From positions 1 to 48,728 of the forward strand of contig DBPQ01000054.1 in assembly GCA_002304945.1 (NCBI GenBank): a DNA stretch of 48,728 nucleotides, read 5' to 3'. Shown here one piece after another: positions 1-8,280 of the stretch (position 1 is its first letter; each line of letters opens with the position of its first letter). Under the pieces are notes generated by a model. The model saw only the letters and a program-made list of their open reading frames with translations, did no database searches and had not been told where the DNA came from. A program made the position numbers and the translations under genes. The stretch comes from Actinomycetales bacterium UBA1416 (GTDB taxonomy: Bacteria; Actinomycetota; Actinomycetes; Actinomycetales; Actinomycetaceae).

Positions 1-2499
1 CCGGGCACGCTCCTCGCCGCGCTCCAGCAGGACCTCACGGCGGACCGGCTCCCCACCACAACCCGCCCCACCGCCGCGGACCACTCCCTCCAGGTGCACG
101 CCTGCCACGGCCGCCACCGGCAGGTGGACGTGCTGCGGGAGGTGGTCCTCGGCCTCCTCCAGGACGATCCCGCCCTCGAACTGCGGGACGTCATCGTCAT
201 GTGCCCGGACATCGAGGCCTTCGCGCCCCTCCTGGGCGGCGCGTTCTCCGCCACCAGCCCCGGCACCACCCCGGCGGACTCCGAGGACGCCGCCCCGGAG
301 GACCGCACCACCCTCCACCCCTCCCACCAGCTCACGATCCGCCTCGCCGACCGCTCACCCCGGCAGGTCAACCCGCTCCTCGACATCGTCGCGCGCCTCC
401 TCGAGCTCGCCGACTCCCGCCTCACCGCCTCCGAGGTCCTCGACCTCGCCGCCCTCCCCCCGGTCCGCCGCCGCTTCGCCCTCGACGACGACGCCCTCGA
501 CCGCCTCACCACCTGGGCCCGCGACGCCGGGATCCGCTTCGGCCTCGACGCCGCCGGGCGCGCCCCGTGGGGCCTCGCCGCCGTCCCCCAGAACACGTGG
601 GCGGCCGGGCTGGACCGCATCCTCCTCGGCGTCGCGCTCGACGAGGACGGCCTGCCCATGCCGGGCGGCGTCCTGCCCCTGGACGACGTGGACTCCACCG
701 ACGTGGACCTCGCCGGCCGGCTCGCCGAGTACGTGACGCTGCTGGGCGACGCCGTCGCCGCCCTGGCGGGACCACAGCCGCTGGCGGCGTGGACGGACGC
801 GCTCGGCTGCGCCGTCGAGGCGCTGACCGCGCTCGCCCCACGCGACGAGTGGCAGTTCGCCCACCTGCGCCGCCTCCTCGCCCGCACCGTCACCGACGCC
901 GGCGCCCACGCCCCCACCACCGAGCTGCGCCTCACGGATGTCCGCGCCCTCCTCGGCCCCGCGCTCGAGCCGCGGCCGTCCCGCACCAACTTCCGCACCG
1001 GCCACCTCACGGTCTGCACGATGGTGCCGATGCGCTCCGTGCCCCACCGGGTGGTGATCCTGCTCGGGATGGACGACGGCGTGTTCCCCCGCGCCGCCCG
1101 CACCGACGGGGATGACATCCTCGGCCGGACCCCGCTGGTGGGGGAACGGGACGCCCGCGCCGAGGACCGGCAGCTCTTCCTCGACGCGATCCTCGCCGCG
1201 CGCGAGACCCTCGTCATCCTCCACACCGGGGCGGACGAGCGCACCGGCGCCACCCGCCCGCCGGCGGTCCCGGTGGGCGAGCTCCTCGACCAGGTGCGGC
1301 GGATGGCCCCGGAGCACGCCGTGGTCACCCGCCACCCGCTCCAGCCCTTCGACGCCCGGAACTTCACCCCCGCGCCCTTCTCCTTCGACGCCGCCGCCCT
1401 CGCCGGAGCCCACGCCCTCCGCGGGGACCGTCCCCCGCCCCCACCGTTCCTGCCGGAGCCCCTCCCGGCGGAGGACCTCACGACCCTCGACCTGGACTCC
1501 CTCATCCGCTTCGTCGAGCACCCGGCCCGCCAGTTCCTCCGCACCCGGCTCCAACTCACCACCACGCGCGAGGAGGAGGACCCGCCGGAGTCGCTGCCCG
1601 TCAGCCTCGAGGCCCTCGACCGCTGGAAGGTCGGGGACCGCGTCCTGCGCGCCGTCGCCGCCGGCACCCCCCTCGACCGGGCGCTGGCGGCGGAACGGGC
1701 CCGCGGCGGGGTCCCGCCCGGCCCGCTGGGGGACGCTCCCCTCGGGGAGGTGGGGGCCGACGTCGTCGACCTCCTCCGCGCCGCCGCACCGGTACTCGGC
1801 ACCGGTCCGGCGGACGCCCGCGACGTCACGATCACGCTCGGCGACGTCGTGCTCGGCGGCACGGTGGGCGGGCTGCACGGCGGCGGCGTGGTCCGCGTGG
1901 TCTTCTCGAAGCTGGCGCCCAAGCACCGGCTGCGGGCGTGGCTCCAGCTCCTCGCCCTGGCCGCCGACGACACCGCCACCTCCCAGCCCCGCGGCGCCCA
2001 GACGATCGGCCGGGGTGGCGACGGCGGGGTGGCGGTGGCCGCCCTGCGCCGCCCGGACCCCGAGGAGGCCCGCACCCTCCTCGGCCTGGTCGTCGACGTG
2101 TACCGCCGTGGCATGACCACGCCGCTCCCGTTCGCGGCCGCGACCTCCCACGCCTACGCCAGGGCCCGCGCGGCCGGGAAGTCCCCGGCCGGTGCCGAGT
2201 GGCCGGCCGGCAGGGCGTGGTCGAACTGGAACAACCAGCAGAGGAGGGACCTGGGCGAGGCCGGGGACGCCGAGCACGAGCAGGTCTGGGGAGCCGGTGC
2301 GCCGCTCACCACCCTCCTGGCCATCCCCCCGGACCGGCGGCTCGTCCCCCCGCCCGCGGCCCGTGTGCTCGCCGACGCCGAGCGGCCAGTGCTCAGCACC
2401 CTCCGCGAGGAGCCCCACCTGTTCGGGCAGCTCGCCCGCCTGGTCTGGGAGCCGTTGCTCGCCCACGAGACCCTCCGGCAGATCGGGGGCCAGCCATGA
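1..2499 (+). CDS. recC: Exodeoxyribonuclease V gamma subunit RecC, 5' end outside window
   Basis: RecC is the Chi-recognising, inactivated-helicase subunit of RecBCD, which processes double-strand breaks for recombination. The frame is open to base 1 and residues before the first internal Met (SLQVHACHGRHRQVDVLR) match the conserved family segment S-x-Q-V-H-x-C-H-G-x-x-R-Q-V-x-V-L. The gene therefore starts upstream and about 832 residues are visible. The helicase-like fold shows in VVILLGMDDGVFPR and in EDRQLFLDAILAARETLVI, a position where active helicases carry functional motifs. The stop overlaps the recB start (ATGA at 2496), which implies translational coupling in recC-recB-recD. The family assignment is secure; the true start is not visible. 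Confidence 0.93.
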   Translation, partial: PGTLLAALQQDLTADRLPTTTRPTAADHSLQVHACHGRHRQVDVLREVVLGLLQDDPALELRDVIVMCPDIEAFAPLLGGAFSATSPGTTPADSEDAAPEDRTTLHPSHQLTIRLADRSPRQVNPLLDIVARLLELADSRLTASEVLDLAALPPVRRRFALDDDALDRLTTWARDAGIRFGLDAAGRAPWGLAAVPQNTWAAGLDRILLGVALDEDGLPMPGGVLPLDDVDSTDVDLAGRLAEYVTLLGDAVAALAGPQPLAAWTDALGCAVEALTALAPRDEWQFAHLRRLLARTVTDAGAHAPTTELRLTDVRALLGPALEPRPSRTNFRTGHLTVCTMVPMRSVPHRVVILLGMDDGVFPRAARTDGDDILGRTPLVGERDARAEDRQLFLDAILAARETLVILHTGADERTGATRPPAVPVGELLDQVRRMAPEHAVVTRHPLQPFDARNFTPAPFSFDAAALAGAHALRGDRPPPPPFLPEPLPAEDLTTLDLDSLIRFVEHPARQFLRTRLQLTTTREEEDPPESLPVSLEALDRWKVGDRVLRAVAAGTPLDRALAAERARGGVPPGPLGDAPLGEVGADVVDLLRAAAPVLGTGPADARDVTITLGDVVLGGTVGGLHGGGVVRVVFSKLAPKHRLRAWLQLLALAADDTATSQPRGAQTIGRGGDGGVAVAALRRPDPEEARTLLGLVVDVYRRGMTTPLPFAAATSHAYARARAAGKSPAGAEWPAGRAWSNWNNQQRRDLGEAGDAEHEQVWGAGAPLTTLLAIPPDRRLVPPPAARVLADAERPVLSTLREEPHLFGQLARLVWEPLLAHETLRQIGGQP

Positions 2500-5400
2500 G
2501 CACGAGCACTGCGAGCCGGAGCTACGACGTCTGCGGTCCCCTCCCGGAGGGCACCACCGTGCTGGAGGCCTCCGCCGGCACCGGCAAGACCCACACCATC
2601 GCCTCCCTGGCGGTGCGCTACGTGGCGGAGGGGCACGCGCGCATCGACGAGCTCATGCTCGTCACGTTCGGCCGCGCCGCCACCGCGGAACTCCGGGACC
2701 GGGTGCGCGCCCGGATGGTCGACGCCGCCACGGCTCTCGAGACGCGCGACCCCCGAGGCGCGGACGGCACGACCGACGTCTTGTTCGCCCACCTCCTCGC
2801 CGACGACGTCGCCGCCCGCCATCGCCGCCTCACCACTGCGCTGGCCGCTTTCGACTCCGCCACGATCGCCACCACGCACGGCTTCTGCCACCAGATGCTC
2901 GTGGGGCTCGGCGTGGCCGCCGACGTGGACGGCCACACCACGTTCCTGGAGGACCCGCGGGACCTGCTGGCGGACGTCGTCGCCGACCTGCGGGCGGCCG
3001 AGCACGGCATCCCGGACGCGCCGGCCCCGGTGCTGGATCACCGCACCGCCGCCGACGTCGCACGCTGGGCGATCGGCGATCCGGCTGCCCGGCTCGAACC
3101 CGCCCCGGCGACCGACGAGGTGGTGGCGGCCCGGTACCGCTTCGCCGTCCTGGCCCGGGAGACGCTGCGCCGCCGGAAGCGGACCGGACACCTGCTGGAC
3201 TGGGACGACCTCCTCGTCCTTCTGCGTGACGCCCTCGCCGATCCCGCCACCGGCCCCGACGCCTGCGCGCGTGTCCGCGCGCGTTACCGGGTGGTCATGG
3301 TGGACGAGTTCCAGGACACGGACCCGGTGCAGTGGGAGATCCTCGATCGGGCCTTCCACGGTCACCGCACCCTCGTGCTGATCGGGGACCCGAAGCAGGC
3401 GATCTACGCGTTCCGGGGCGCGGACGTGGTGACCTACTTGCGGGCCGTCGGAGCGGCAGCTGCCACGGAGACCCTCGGCACCAACTGGCGCAGCGACTCC
3501 CCGCTCGTCAAGGCGCTCGGGCACCTGTGGAACGGTGTGCCGCTCGGGGACCCGCGCATCCTCGTCCACCCGGTGGGGGCTCACCACGCCGAGCGGTCGC
3601 TGACCGGTCCGGCCGGCGCGCCCGTGCGGATCCGGCTGGCGGACCGGGCGGCCTGCGGCGTCGCGGCCACCAAGAACCCGTCCGCAGGGGCGGCGCGGGA
3701 GCGGATCGCCCGGGACGTGGCGGAGGACGTGGTGCGCCAGCTCGCCGCCGGCGTGGGAGTGGTGGACGCGAGCGGGGAGGAGCGCCCGCTCGCCCCCGGG
3801 GACATCGCGGTGATCGTGCAACGCAACGACGACGGCCGCCTGGTCCGCGACGCGCTGCGCGCCCACGACGTCCCCGTGGTCCTCACCGGAACGCAGTCCG
3901 TGTTCGGGACACCCGCGGCGCAGCAGTGGCTCACCCTCCTCCTCGCCCTCGGCGGGCTGACGCAGCCGCGGCTCGCGCGCGCCGTCGCACTCACGGACTT
4001 CCTGGGATGGACCGCCACCGAGCTCGCCACCGCCGACGACGACGCGCTGGACACCCTCGGACGGACCGTCCGCGCCTGGGCACGCACGCTCACCGAGCAC
4101 GGCGTGGCCGCCCTCATGGAGCGGATCTGGGGCGGGGCCGGCGTGGTGGAGCGGGTGCTGGCGCGCGACGACGGCGAACGGGACCTCACCGACCTCCGCC
4201 ACGTGGGCGAGGCGCTGCACGCCGCGGCGGTGGAGGCGCGCGGCGGCGTCGCCTTCCTCACCTCCTGGCTCCGCACCCGGATCGAGGAGGCCGGCGTCGA
4301 CGCCGACGAGGAGCGCAGCCGCCGGCTGGAGTCGGACGCGGCGGCGGTGCAGGTGGTGACCGTGCACCGCGCGAAGGGCCTGGAGTACCCGGTGGTGTAC
4401 GCCCCGTTCCTGTGGAACCGCTGGGTGCCGGGGACGCCGGACCCGCTGCGCTTCCACGACGAGTCCGGGGCGCGCGTGCTGGACGTCGGCGGGAAGGGCG
4501 GCGCGGACTACGGTGCCGGGAAGGCGCGCCACAACCTCGAGGAGGCCGGCGAGCAGCTCCGCCTCGCCTACGTGGCGCTCACGCGCGCCCGCTCGCAGGT
4601 GGTGGTGCACTGGGCGCCGACCTCGCAGAACACCGTCCACGGCCCGCTGCACCGGCTGCTGTTCGGCGAGCGCGCCCTCGACGGGTCGCTGCCCGAGACG
4701 GCCGCCGTCCCGGGGCGCGACGACGCCGTCCGCACCCAACTCGATGCCCTCGCCGCCCGCTCGGGCGGGGGGATCGCGGTGGAACGGTGCGGCGATGGAC
4801 CGGCGGGAGTGTCGCCGGACGCCACCGGTCCCGGGGCCGCCCCCGCGACCCCACCCCCGAACACCACCGCCCCCGCGACCGTGCCGTCTCTGGCGGTCCG
4901 CGCGTTCGACCGCGCGCTGGACCGGGCGTGGGCGCGACTGTCCTACACCGGACTGACGGCGCGGGCCCACGAGGTCGCGTACGCGGAGCCGGAGGTGGTG
5001 GGCGTCGTCGACGAGCCGGAGGTGCGCGCCCCGGACGAGGAGGAGACGGCGGTGCCGGTGCTACCCGATCCGGCCGAGACGTTCCTCTCCCCGCTCGGGG
5101 GGATGCCCGGCGGGACGGCGTTCGGAACAGTGGTGCACGAGCTGTTCGAGCGGGTGGACTTCGCCGCGCCTGACCTGGCGCGTTCGCTGGCCGAGGCGGC
5201 AGCCGAGGCAGGCGTGGACCGCGTGGGCGTTGGGCCCGCCGAGCTGGCAGCCGGGCTGGTGCCCGTGCTGCGCACCCCGCTCGGACGGCTGGCCGGAGGT
5301 CTCTCGCTCGCGGAGGTGACCGGCTCGGACAGGCTCGACGAACTCGGCTTCGAACTCCCCCTGGCCGGCGGGGACACGCCGCGGCGCGGGGGGCGGGTGC

Positions 5401-5927
5401 GGGGAATCGCGCGGCTGCTGCGGGATCACCTCCCGGCCGGAGATGTGCTGGCGCAGTACGCGGATGACCTCGCCGACGTCGACGACCGCGAGCTGCGCGG
5501 CTTCCTCACCGGGTCCATCGACCTGGTGCTGCGGGTGCGGGAGGCTGATGGGTCGCCGCGCTTCATCGTGGTGGACTACAAGACCAACTGGCTGGGGAGC
5601 GGACCGGCTGGCGGCAGCGAGGATCATCCTCCCCTGACCGCGTGGGACCACCGCGGCTCGGCGATGACCGAGGCGATGCGGCACGCCCACTACCCGCTGC
5701 AGGCGCTGCTGTACTCGGTGGCCCTCCACCGGTTCCTGCGGTGGCGCCTGCCCGGGTACGAGCCCGAGCGCCATCTCGGCGGGGTGCTCTACCTGTTCGT
5801 GCGGGGCATGTGCGGCCCGGACACCCCCGTGGCGGAGGGCATGACGTGCGGGGTGTTCGAGTGGACGCCCCCTGCTGCACTCGTGGTGGCCCTCTCCGAA
5901 CTGTTGGAGGCGCGCGATGACGGGTGA
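2496..5927 (+). CDS. recB: Exodeoxyribonuclease V beta subunit RecB (helicase-nuclease)
   Basis: RecB is the 3'-5' SF1A helicase and only nuclease of RecBCD. The protein is 1143 aa, close to the usual length. Walker A is EASAGTGKTHT (about residues 25-34), Walker B is VMVDEFQDTDPVQW, and the UvrD-type C-terminal helicase block contains VVTVHRAKGLEYPVV and LRLAYVALTRARSQV. The C-terminal RecB nuclease domain carries GSIDLVLRV and VVDYKTNW, supplying the catalytic Asp-(D/E)-x-Lys residues, so both activities look intact. The ATG at 2496 overlaps the recC stop; the longer open frame from 1938 only shadows recC. A Pro/Ala-rich, probably disordered insertion lies around residues 765-795. The end overlaps recD by 11 bp. 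Confidence 0.95.
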   Translation: MSTSTASRSYDVCGPLPEGTTVLEASAGTGKTHTIASLAVRYVAEGHARIDELMLVTFGRAATAELRDRVRARMVDAATALETRDPRGADGTTDVLFAHLLADDVAARHRRLTTALAAFDSATIATTHGFCHQMLVGLGVAADVDGHTTFLEDPRDLLADVVADLRAAEHGIPDAPAPVLDHRTAADVARWAIGDPAARLEPAPATDEVVAARYRFAVLARETLRRRKRTGHLLDWDDLLVLLRDALADPATGPDACARVRARYRVVMVDEFQDTDPVQWEILDRAFHGHRTLVLIGDPKQAIYAFRGADVVTYLRAVGAAAATETLGTNWRSDSPLVKALGHLWNGVPLGDPRILVHPVGAHHAERSLTGPAGAPVRIRLADRAACGVAATKNPSAGAARERIARDVAEDVVRQLAAGVGVVDASGEERPLAPGDIAVIVQRNDDGRLVRDALRAHDVPVVLTGTQSVFGTPAAQQWLTLLLALGGLTQPRLARAVALTDFLGWTATELATADDDALDTLGRTVRAWARTLTEHGVAALMERIWGGAGVVERVLARDDGERDLTDLRHVGEALHAAAVEARGGVAFLTSWLRTRIEEAGVDADEERSRRLESDAAAVQVVTVHRAKGLEYPVVYAPFLWNRWVPGTPDPLRFHDESGARVLDVGGKGGADYGAGKARHNLEEAGEQLRLAYVALTRARSQVVVHWAPTSQNTVHGPLHRLLFGERALDGSLPETAAVPGRDDAVRTQLDALAARSGGGIAVERCGDGPAGVSPDATGPGAAPATPPPNTTAPATVPSLAVRAFDRALDRAWARLSYTGLTARAHEVAYAEPEVVGVVDEPEVRAPDEEETAVPVLPDPAETFLSPLGGMPGGTAFGTVVHELFERVDFAAPDLARSLAEAAAEAGVDRVGVGPAELAAGLVPVLRTPLGRLAGGLSLAEVTGSDRLDELGFELPLAGGDTPRRGGRVRGIARLLRDHLPAGDVLAQYADDLADVDDRELRGFLTGSIDLVLRVREADGSPRFIVVDYKTNWLGSGPAGGSEDHPPLTAWDHRGSAMTEAMRHAHYPLQALLYSVALHRFLRWRLPGYEPERHLGGVLYLFVRGMCGPDTPVAEGMTCGVFEWTPPAALVVALSELLEARDDG

Positions 5928-7725
5928 TCTGGCGAGAGACGTGACGACAGGCGTGACGACAGTCGCGACCGCACCCCTGACCGGCGCCCTCGCCGCGTTC
6001 GCCGACGCCGGCGTGCTCGCCCCGGCGGACGTCCACGTGGCGAGCACCCTGGCGAGGCTCGGCGGGGAGGGAGACGACGCCGTCGTCCTGGCCGCGGCGC
6101 TCGCCGTGCGGGCGGTGCGGTTCGGGTCCGTGTGCGTGGACCTCGCGCGGGTGCGTGAGCTGGACCCCGCGCTGCCGTGGCCGGAGCCACCGGCATGGGT
6201 GGACGCGGTGCGGGCGAGTGGGCTCGTCACGGTGGGGTCCGCGGACGCGGAACCCGAGGATGTGCGGCCGCTGCGGTTCGCCGGGAACCTGCTCTACCTG
6301 GAGCGGTACTGGCGACAGGAGCGGGTGGTCGCGCGGTGGGTGGACGCGGCGATCGCGGAGTCCGGCCGCGGCACCAGCCCAGGCGGCGAGACGGACCCAG
6401 CCCTGGCAGCCACCCTCGACCGGCTCTTCCCAACCGCCGAGCAGGACGACCTCCAGCGCCGCGCGGTCGAGGTGGCCGCGACCCACCGGTTCAGCATCAT
6501 TGCGGGCGGGCCCGGCACCGGGAAGACCTGGACGGTGGCGCGGCTGCTCGCCGCCCTTCAGTCTCAGGCGCAATCAGGACAGGGAACACGGCTCCGGGTG
6601 GCCCTCGCCGCCCCCACCGGCAAGGCGGCCGCCCGGCTCGCGGAGTCGATCGGCGCGGCGGCCGCTGAGGCGCGCTTCCCTGCCCAGGACCGTGCCCACG
6701 TTGAGGGCCTCACTGCCACCACGCTGCACCGGCTCCTGGGGGCGCGGCCGGGGACGAGCCGGTTCACCTTCGACAGGTCGAACCGCCTCCCCCACGACGT
6801 GGTGGTGGTGGACGAGGCGTCGATGGTGTCCCTCACGCTGATGTCCCGGCTGATGGACGCGCTCCGGCCGGACTGCCGCCTGGTGCTGGTCGGGGACCCG
6901 GACCAGCTCGCATCCATCGAGGTGGGGGCGGTGCTCGGCGACCTCGTGGCCCGGCCGGGCACGCCGGTGGTCCGGCTCGAGGTGATGCACCGCTTCTCGG
7001 AGACCACGGACATCCCGGCGCTGGCCGCTGCCATCCGCACCGGGGACCCGGCGAGGGTCGATGTCGCGGTGCGTGGCCGGGGCATCGAGTTCATCCCGGT
7101 CGACGCCTCCCGCGCCGGTCCGGCGCGCCTCGCCGGCGTGCGGGACGACGTCGTCGCCGCGGGCCGCGCCGTCGTGACGGCAGCGCGGAGGGGCGACGCG
7201 ATGGAGGCGCTCGCGCGCATCCGCGGGCACCAGGTGCTGTGCGCCCACCGCGAGGGCGTCTACGGCGTGCGGGAGTGGGGCCGGCAGGCGGAGGCGTGGC
7301 TGCGGCGGTCCGTGGAGGGGTACGGGCGCGAGGGCGCGTGGTACGTGGGGCGGCCGCTGCTCATCACCCAGAACGACCACCAACTGCGGCTGTACAACGG
7401 GGACGTGGGCGTGGTGGTGGCGCACGACGGCGGCGTGCGCGCGGCGTTCGAGCGTGACGGTGACGTGGTGCGCGAGATCCCCGGCCGGCTCGGCGCGGTG
7501 GACACCGTCCATGCCCTGTCGATCCACCGGAGCCAGGGCAGCCAGTACGAGCGGGTGACGGTTGTGCTCCCGCCGGCGTCGTCGCCGCTGATGACGCGCG
7601 AGCTGCTGTACACCGCGGTGACGCGGGCGCAGGAGCACGTGCGGATCGTGGGGACGCCGGAGGCGCTGGCCGCTGCGGTGCGGCGGCCGATCGTCCGGGC
7701 CAGCGGGCTGCGGGGGCAGGAGTGA
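5917..7725 (+). CDS. recD: Exodeoxyribonuclease V alpha subunit RecD (5'-3' helicase)
   Basis: RecD is the 5'-3' SF1B motor of RecBCD. The 602-aa protein has Walker A GGPGTGKTWTVARLL near residue 197, Walker B VVVVDEASMVSLTLMSRL, motif III LVLVGDPDQLASIEVGAVL, and C-terminal motifs VHALSIHRSQGSQY and LLYTAVTRAQEHVRIV. The N-terminal region of about 150 residues is the RecD interaction domain with RecB/RecC. The ATG overlaps the 3' end of recB, giving an unbroken recCBD operon. RecBCD occurs in only part of the Actinobacteria, many of which rely on AdnAB, so its presence is a useful lineage trait. No internal disruption is visible. Confidence 0.95.
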   Translation: MTGDLARDVTTGVTTVATAPLTGALAAFADAGVLAPADVHVASTLARLGGEGDDAVVLAAALAVRAVRFGSVCVDLARVRELDPALPWPEPPAWVDAVRASGLVTVGSADAEPEDVRPLRFAGNLLYLERYWRQERVVARWVDAAIAESGRGTSPGGETDPALAATLDRLFPTAEQDDLQRRAVEVAATHRFSIIAGGPGTGKTWTVARLLAALQSQAQSGQGTRLRVALAAPTGKAAARLAESIGAAAAEARFPAQDRAHVEGLTATTLHRLLGARPGTSRFTFDRSNRLPHDVVVVDEASMVSLTLMSRLMDALRPDCRLVLVGDPDQLASIEVGAVLGDLVARPGTPVVRLEVMHRFSETTDIPALAAAIRTGDPARVDVAVRGRGIEFIPVDASRAGPARLAGVRDDVVAAGRAVVTAARRGDAMEALARIRGHQVLCAHREGVYGVREWGRQAEAWLRRSVEGYGREGAWYVGRPLLITQNDHQLRLYNGDVGVVVAHDGGVRAAFERDGDVVREIPGRLGAVDTVHALSIHRSQGSQYERVTVVLPPASSPLMTRELLYTAVTRAQEHVRIVGTPEALAAAVRRPIVRASGLRGQE

Positions 7726-8128
7726 TGGCGGGGCTCGGCGCGATGGCGAGCCGGCCTGAGTTCTGCCCGTGCGGCGGCGGCCGGTTCGTGGATTGCTGCG
7801 GTCCTGTCCTCGAGGACCCGGTGCGCGCCACCACCGCCGAGCAGCTGATGCGGTCGCGCTACACCGCCTTCGTCCTCGGCGACTCCGGCCACCTCCTGCG
7901 CACCTGGCACCCCGCACCCGCCCGAGTGAGGTCACCCCCGGCGGCGTCAGGTGGACGGGGCTGCGCATCCTCGATGTCGTCGATGGTGGCCCGGGGAACG
8001 CCGCTGGCGTCGTGGAGTTCGAGGCCCGCTACCGGGCCGACGGCGCCCGTGGTGCCGTGCGCGAGCGGTCGGTGTTCGAGCGGCGCGCCGGGCGGTGGCT
8101 CTACGTGGGGGCGGAGACGAAGTCCTGA
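7725..8128 (+). pseudogene. YchJ/UPF0225 SEC-C motif protein, frameshifted
   Basis: The N-terminal half (EFCPCGGGRFVDCCGPVL, then SAEQ-like TTAEQLMRSRYTAF) is the zinc-binding SEC-C/UPF0225 signature. The family continues with TWHPRTRP followed by a WTGL segment. In the first frame the protein reads HPAPARVRSPP, which is unlike the family. One frame away the sequence reads RTRPSEVTPGGVRWTGL and runs to a family-like end, VFERRAGRWLYVG, with stop at 8128. The switch falls in the run of four C at 7910-7913; a fifth C would restore one frame of about 134 codons. This is either a real single-base deletion or a homopolymer sequencing error. The ATG at 7725 overlaps the recD stop, so the gene is likely a distal operon member. 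Function in the family is unknown. Confidence 0.75.
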
Positions 8129-8210
8129 GCTCGGACGCGCCTCCTTGGCGCATGGGTATCCACAGGCGGGCGAGGTTACCGCTTCTCCATCCACAGGAGA
8201 GCGCCATTTT

Positions 8211-8228
8211 TCGTTGCTATAGCAACGA
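8211..8228. promoter_or_regulatory. Perfect 18-bp palindrome upstream of DUF222/HNH gene
   Basis: TCGTTGCTATAGCAACGA is its own reverse complement over all 18 positions. It lies 44 bp before the start of the DUF222/HNH gene and just upstream of the predicted -35 element. Length and position fit a homodimeric repressor or activator operator; which protein binds it is unknown. Confidence 0.55.
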
Positions 8229-8235
8229 TTTCCTC

Positions 8236-8265
8236 TTGCGGCGTGGGAGGGGATGGGTGTAGACT
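8236..8265 (+). promoter_or_regulatory. Promoter of DUF222/HNH gene
   Basis: TTGCGG (8236-8241) and TAGACT (8260-8265) are separated by 18 bp. The -10 ends 7 nt before the ATG at 8273, so transcription should begin at or next to the start codon, giving a leaderless mRNA. Confidence 0.55.
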
Positions 8266-8280
8266 CGAACACATGTACAC
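8265..8280 (+). promoter_or_regulatory. lexA box: SOS (LexA) box-like site over the start codon
   Basis: The 16 bases TCGAACACATGTACAC match the actinobacterial SOS box TCGAAC-N4-GTTCGA fully in the left half and at 3 of 6 positions in the right half. The site overlaps the -10, the inferred transcription start and the ATG, an effective repression position. Some 13E12-family genes of Mycobacterium tuberculosis are known to be LexA-controlled, which makes a weak SOS box plausible. Confidence 0.45.

Noticed and set aside
355..2466. A 703-codon minus-strand frame
   Set aside because: Antisense to recC, whose family motifs are clear on the plus strand; the antisense product has no motif.
1938..2495. 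N-terminal extension of the recB frame
   Set aside because: The extension is Pro/Arg-rich antisense-like sequence overlapping recC. The ATG at 2496 gives the normal RecB N-terminus and a coupled start.
2154..4970. A 938-codon open frame on the minus strand across recC/recB
   Set aside because: Composition is Gly/Arg/His-rich with no recognisable domain. It is a shadow of recB caused by very high GC.
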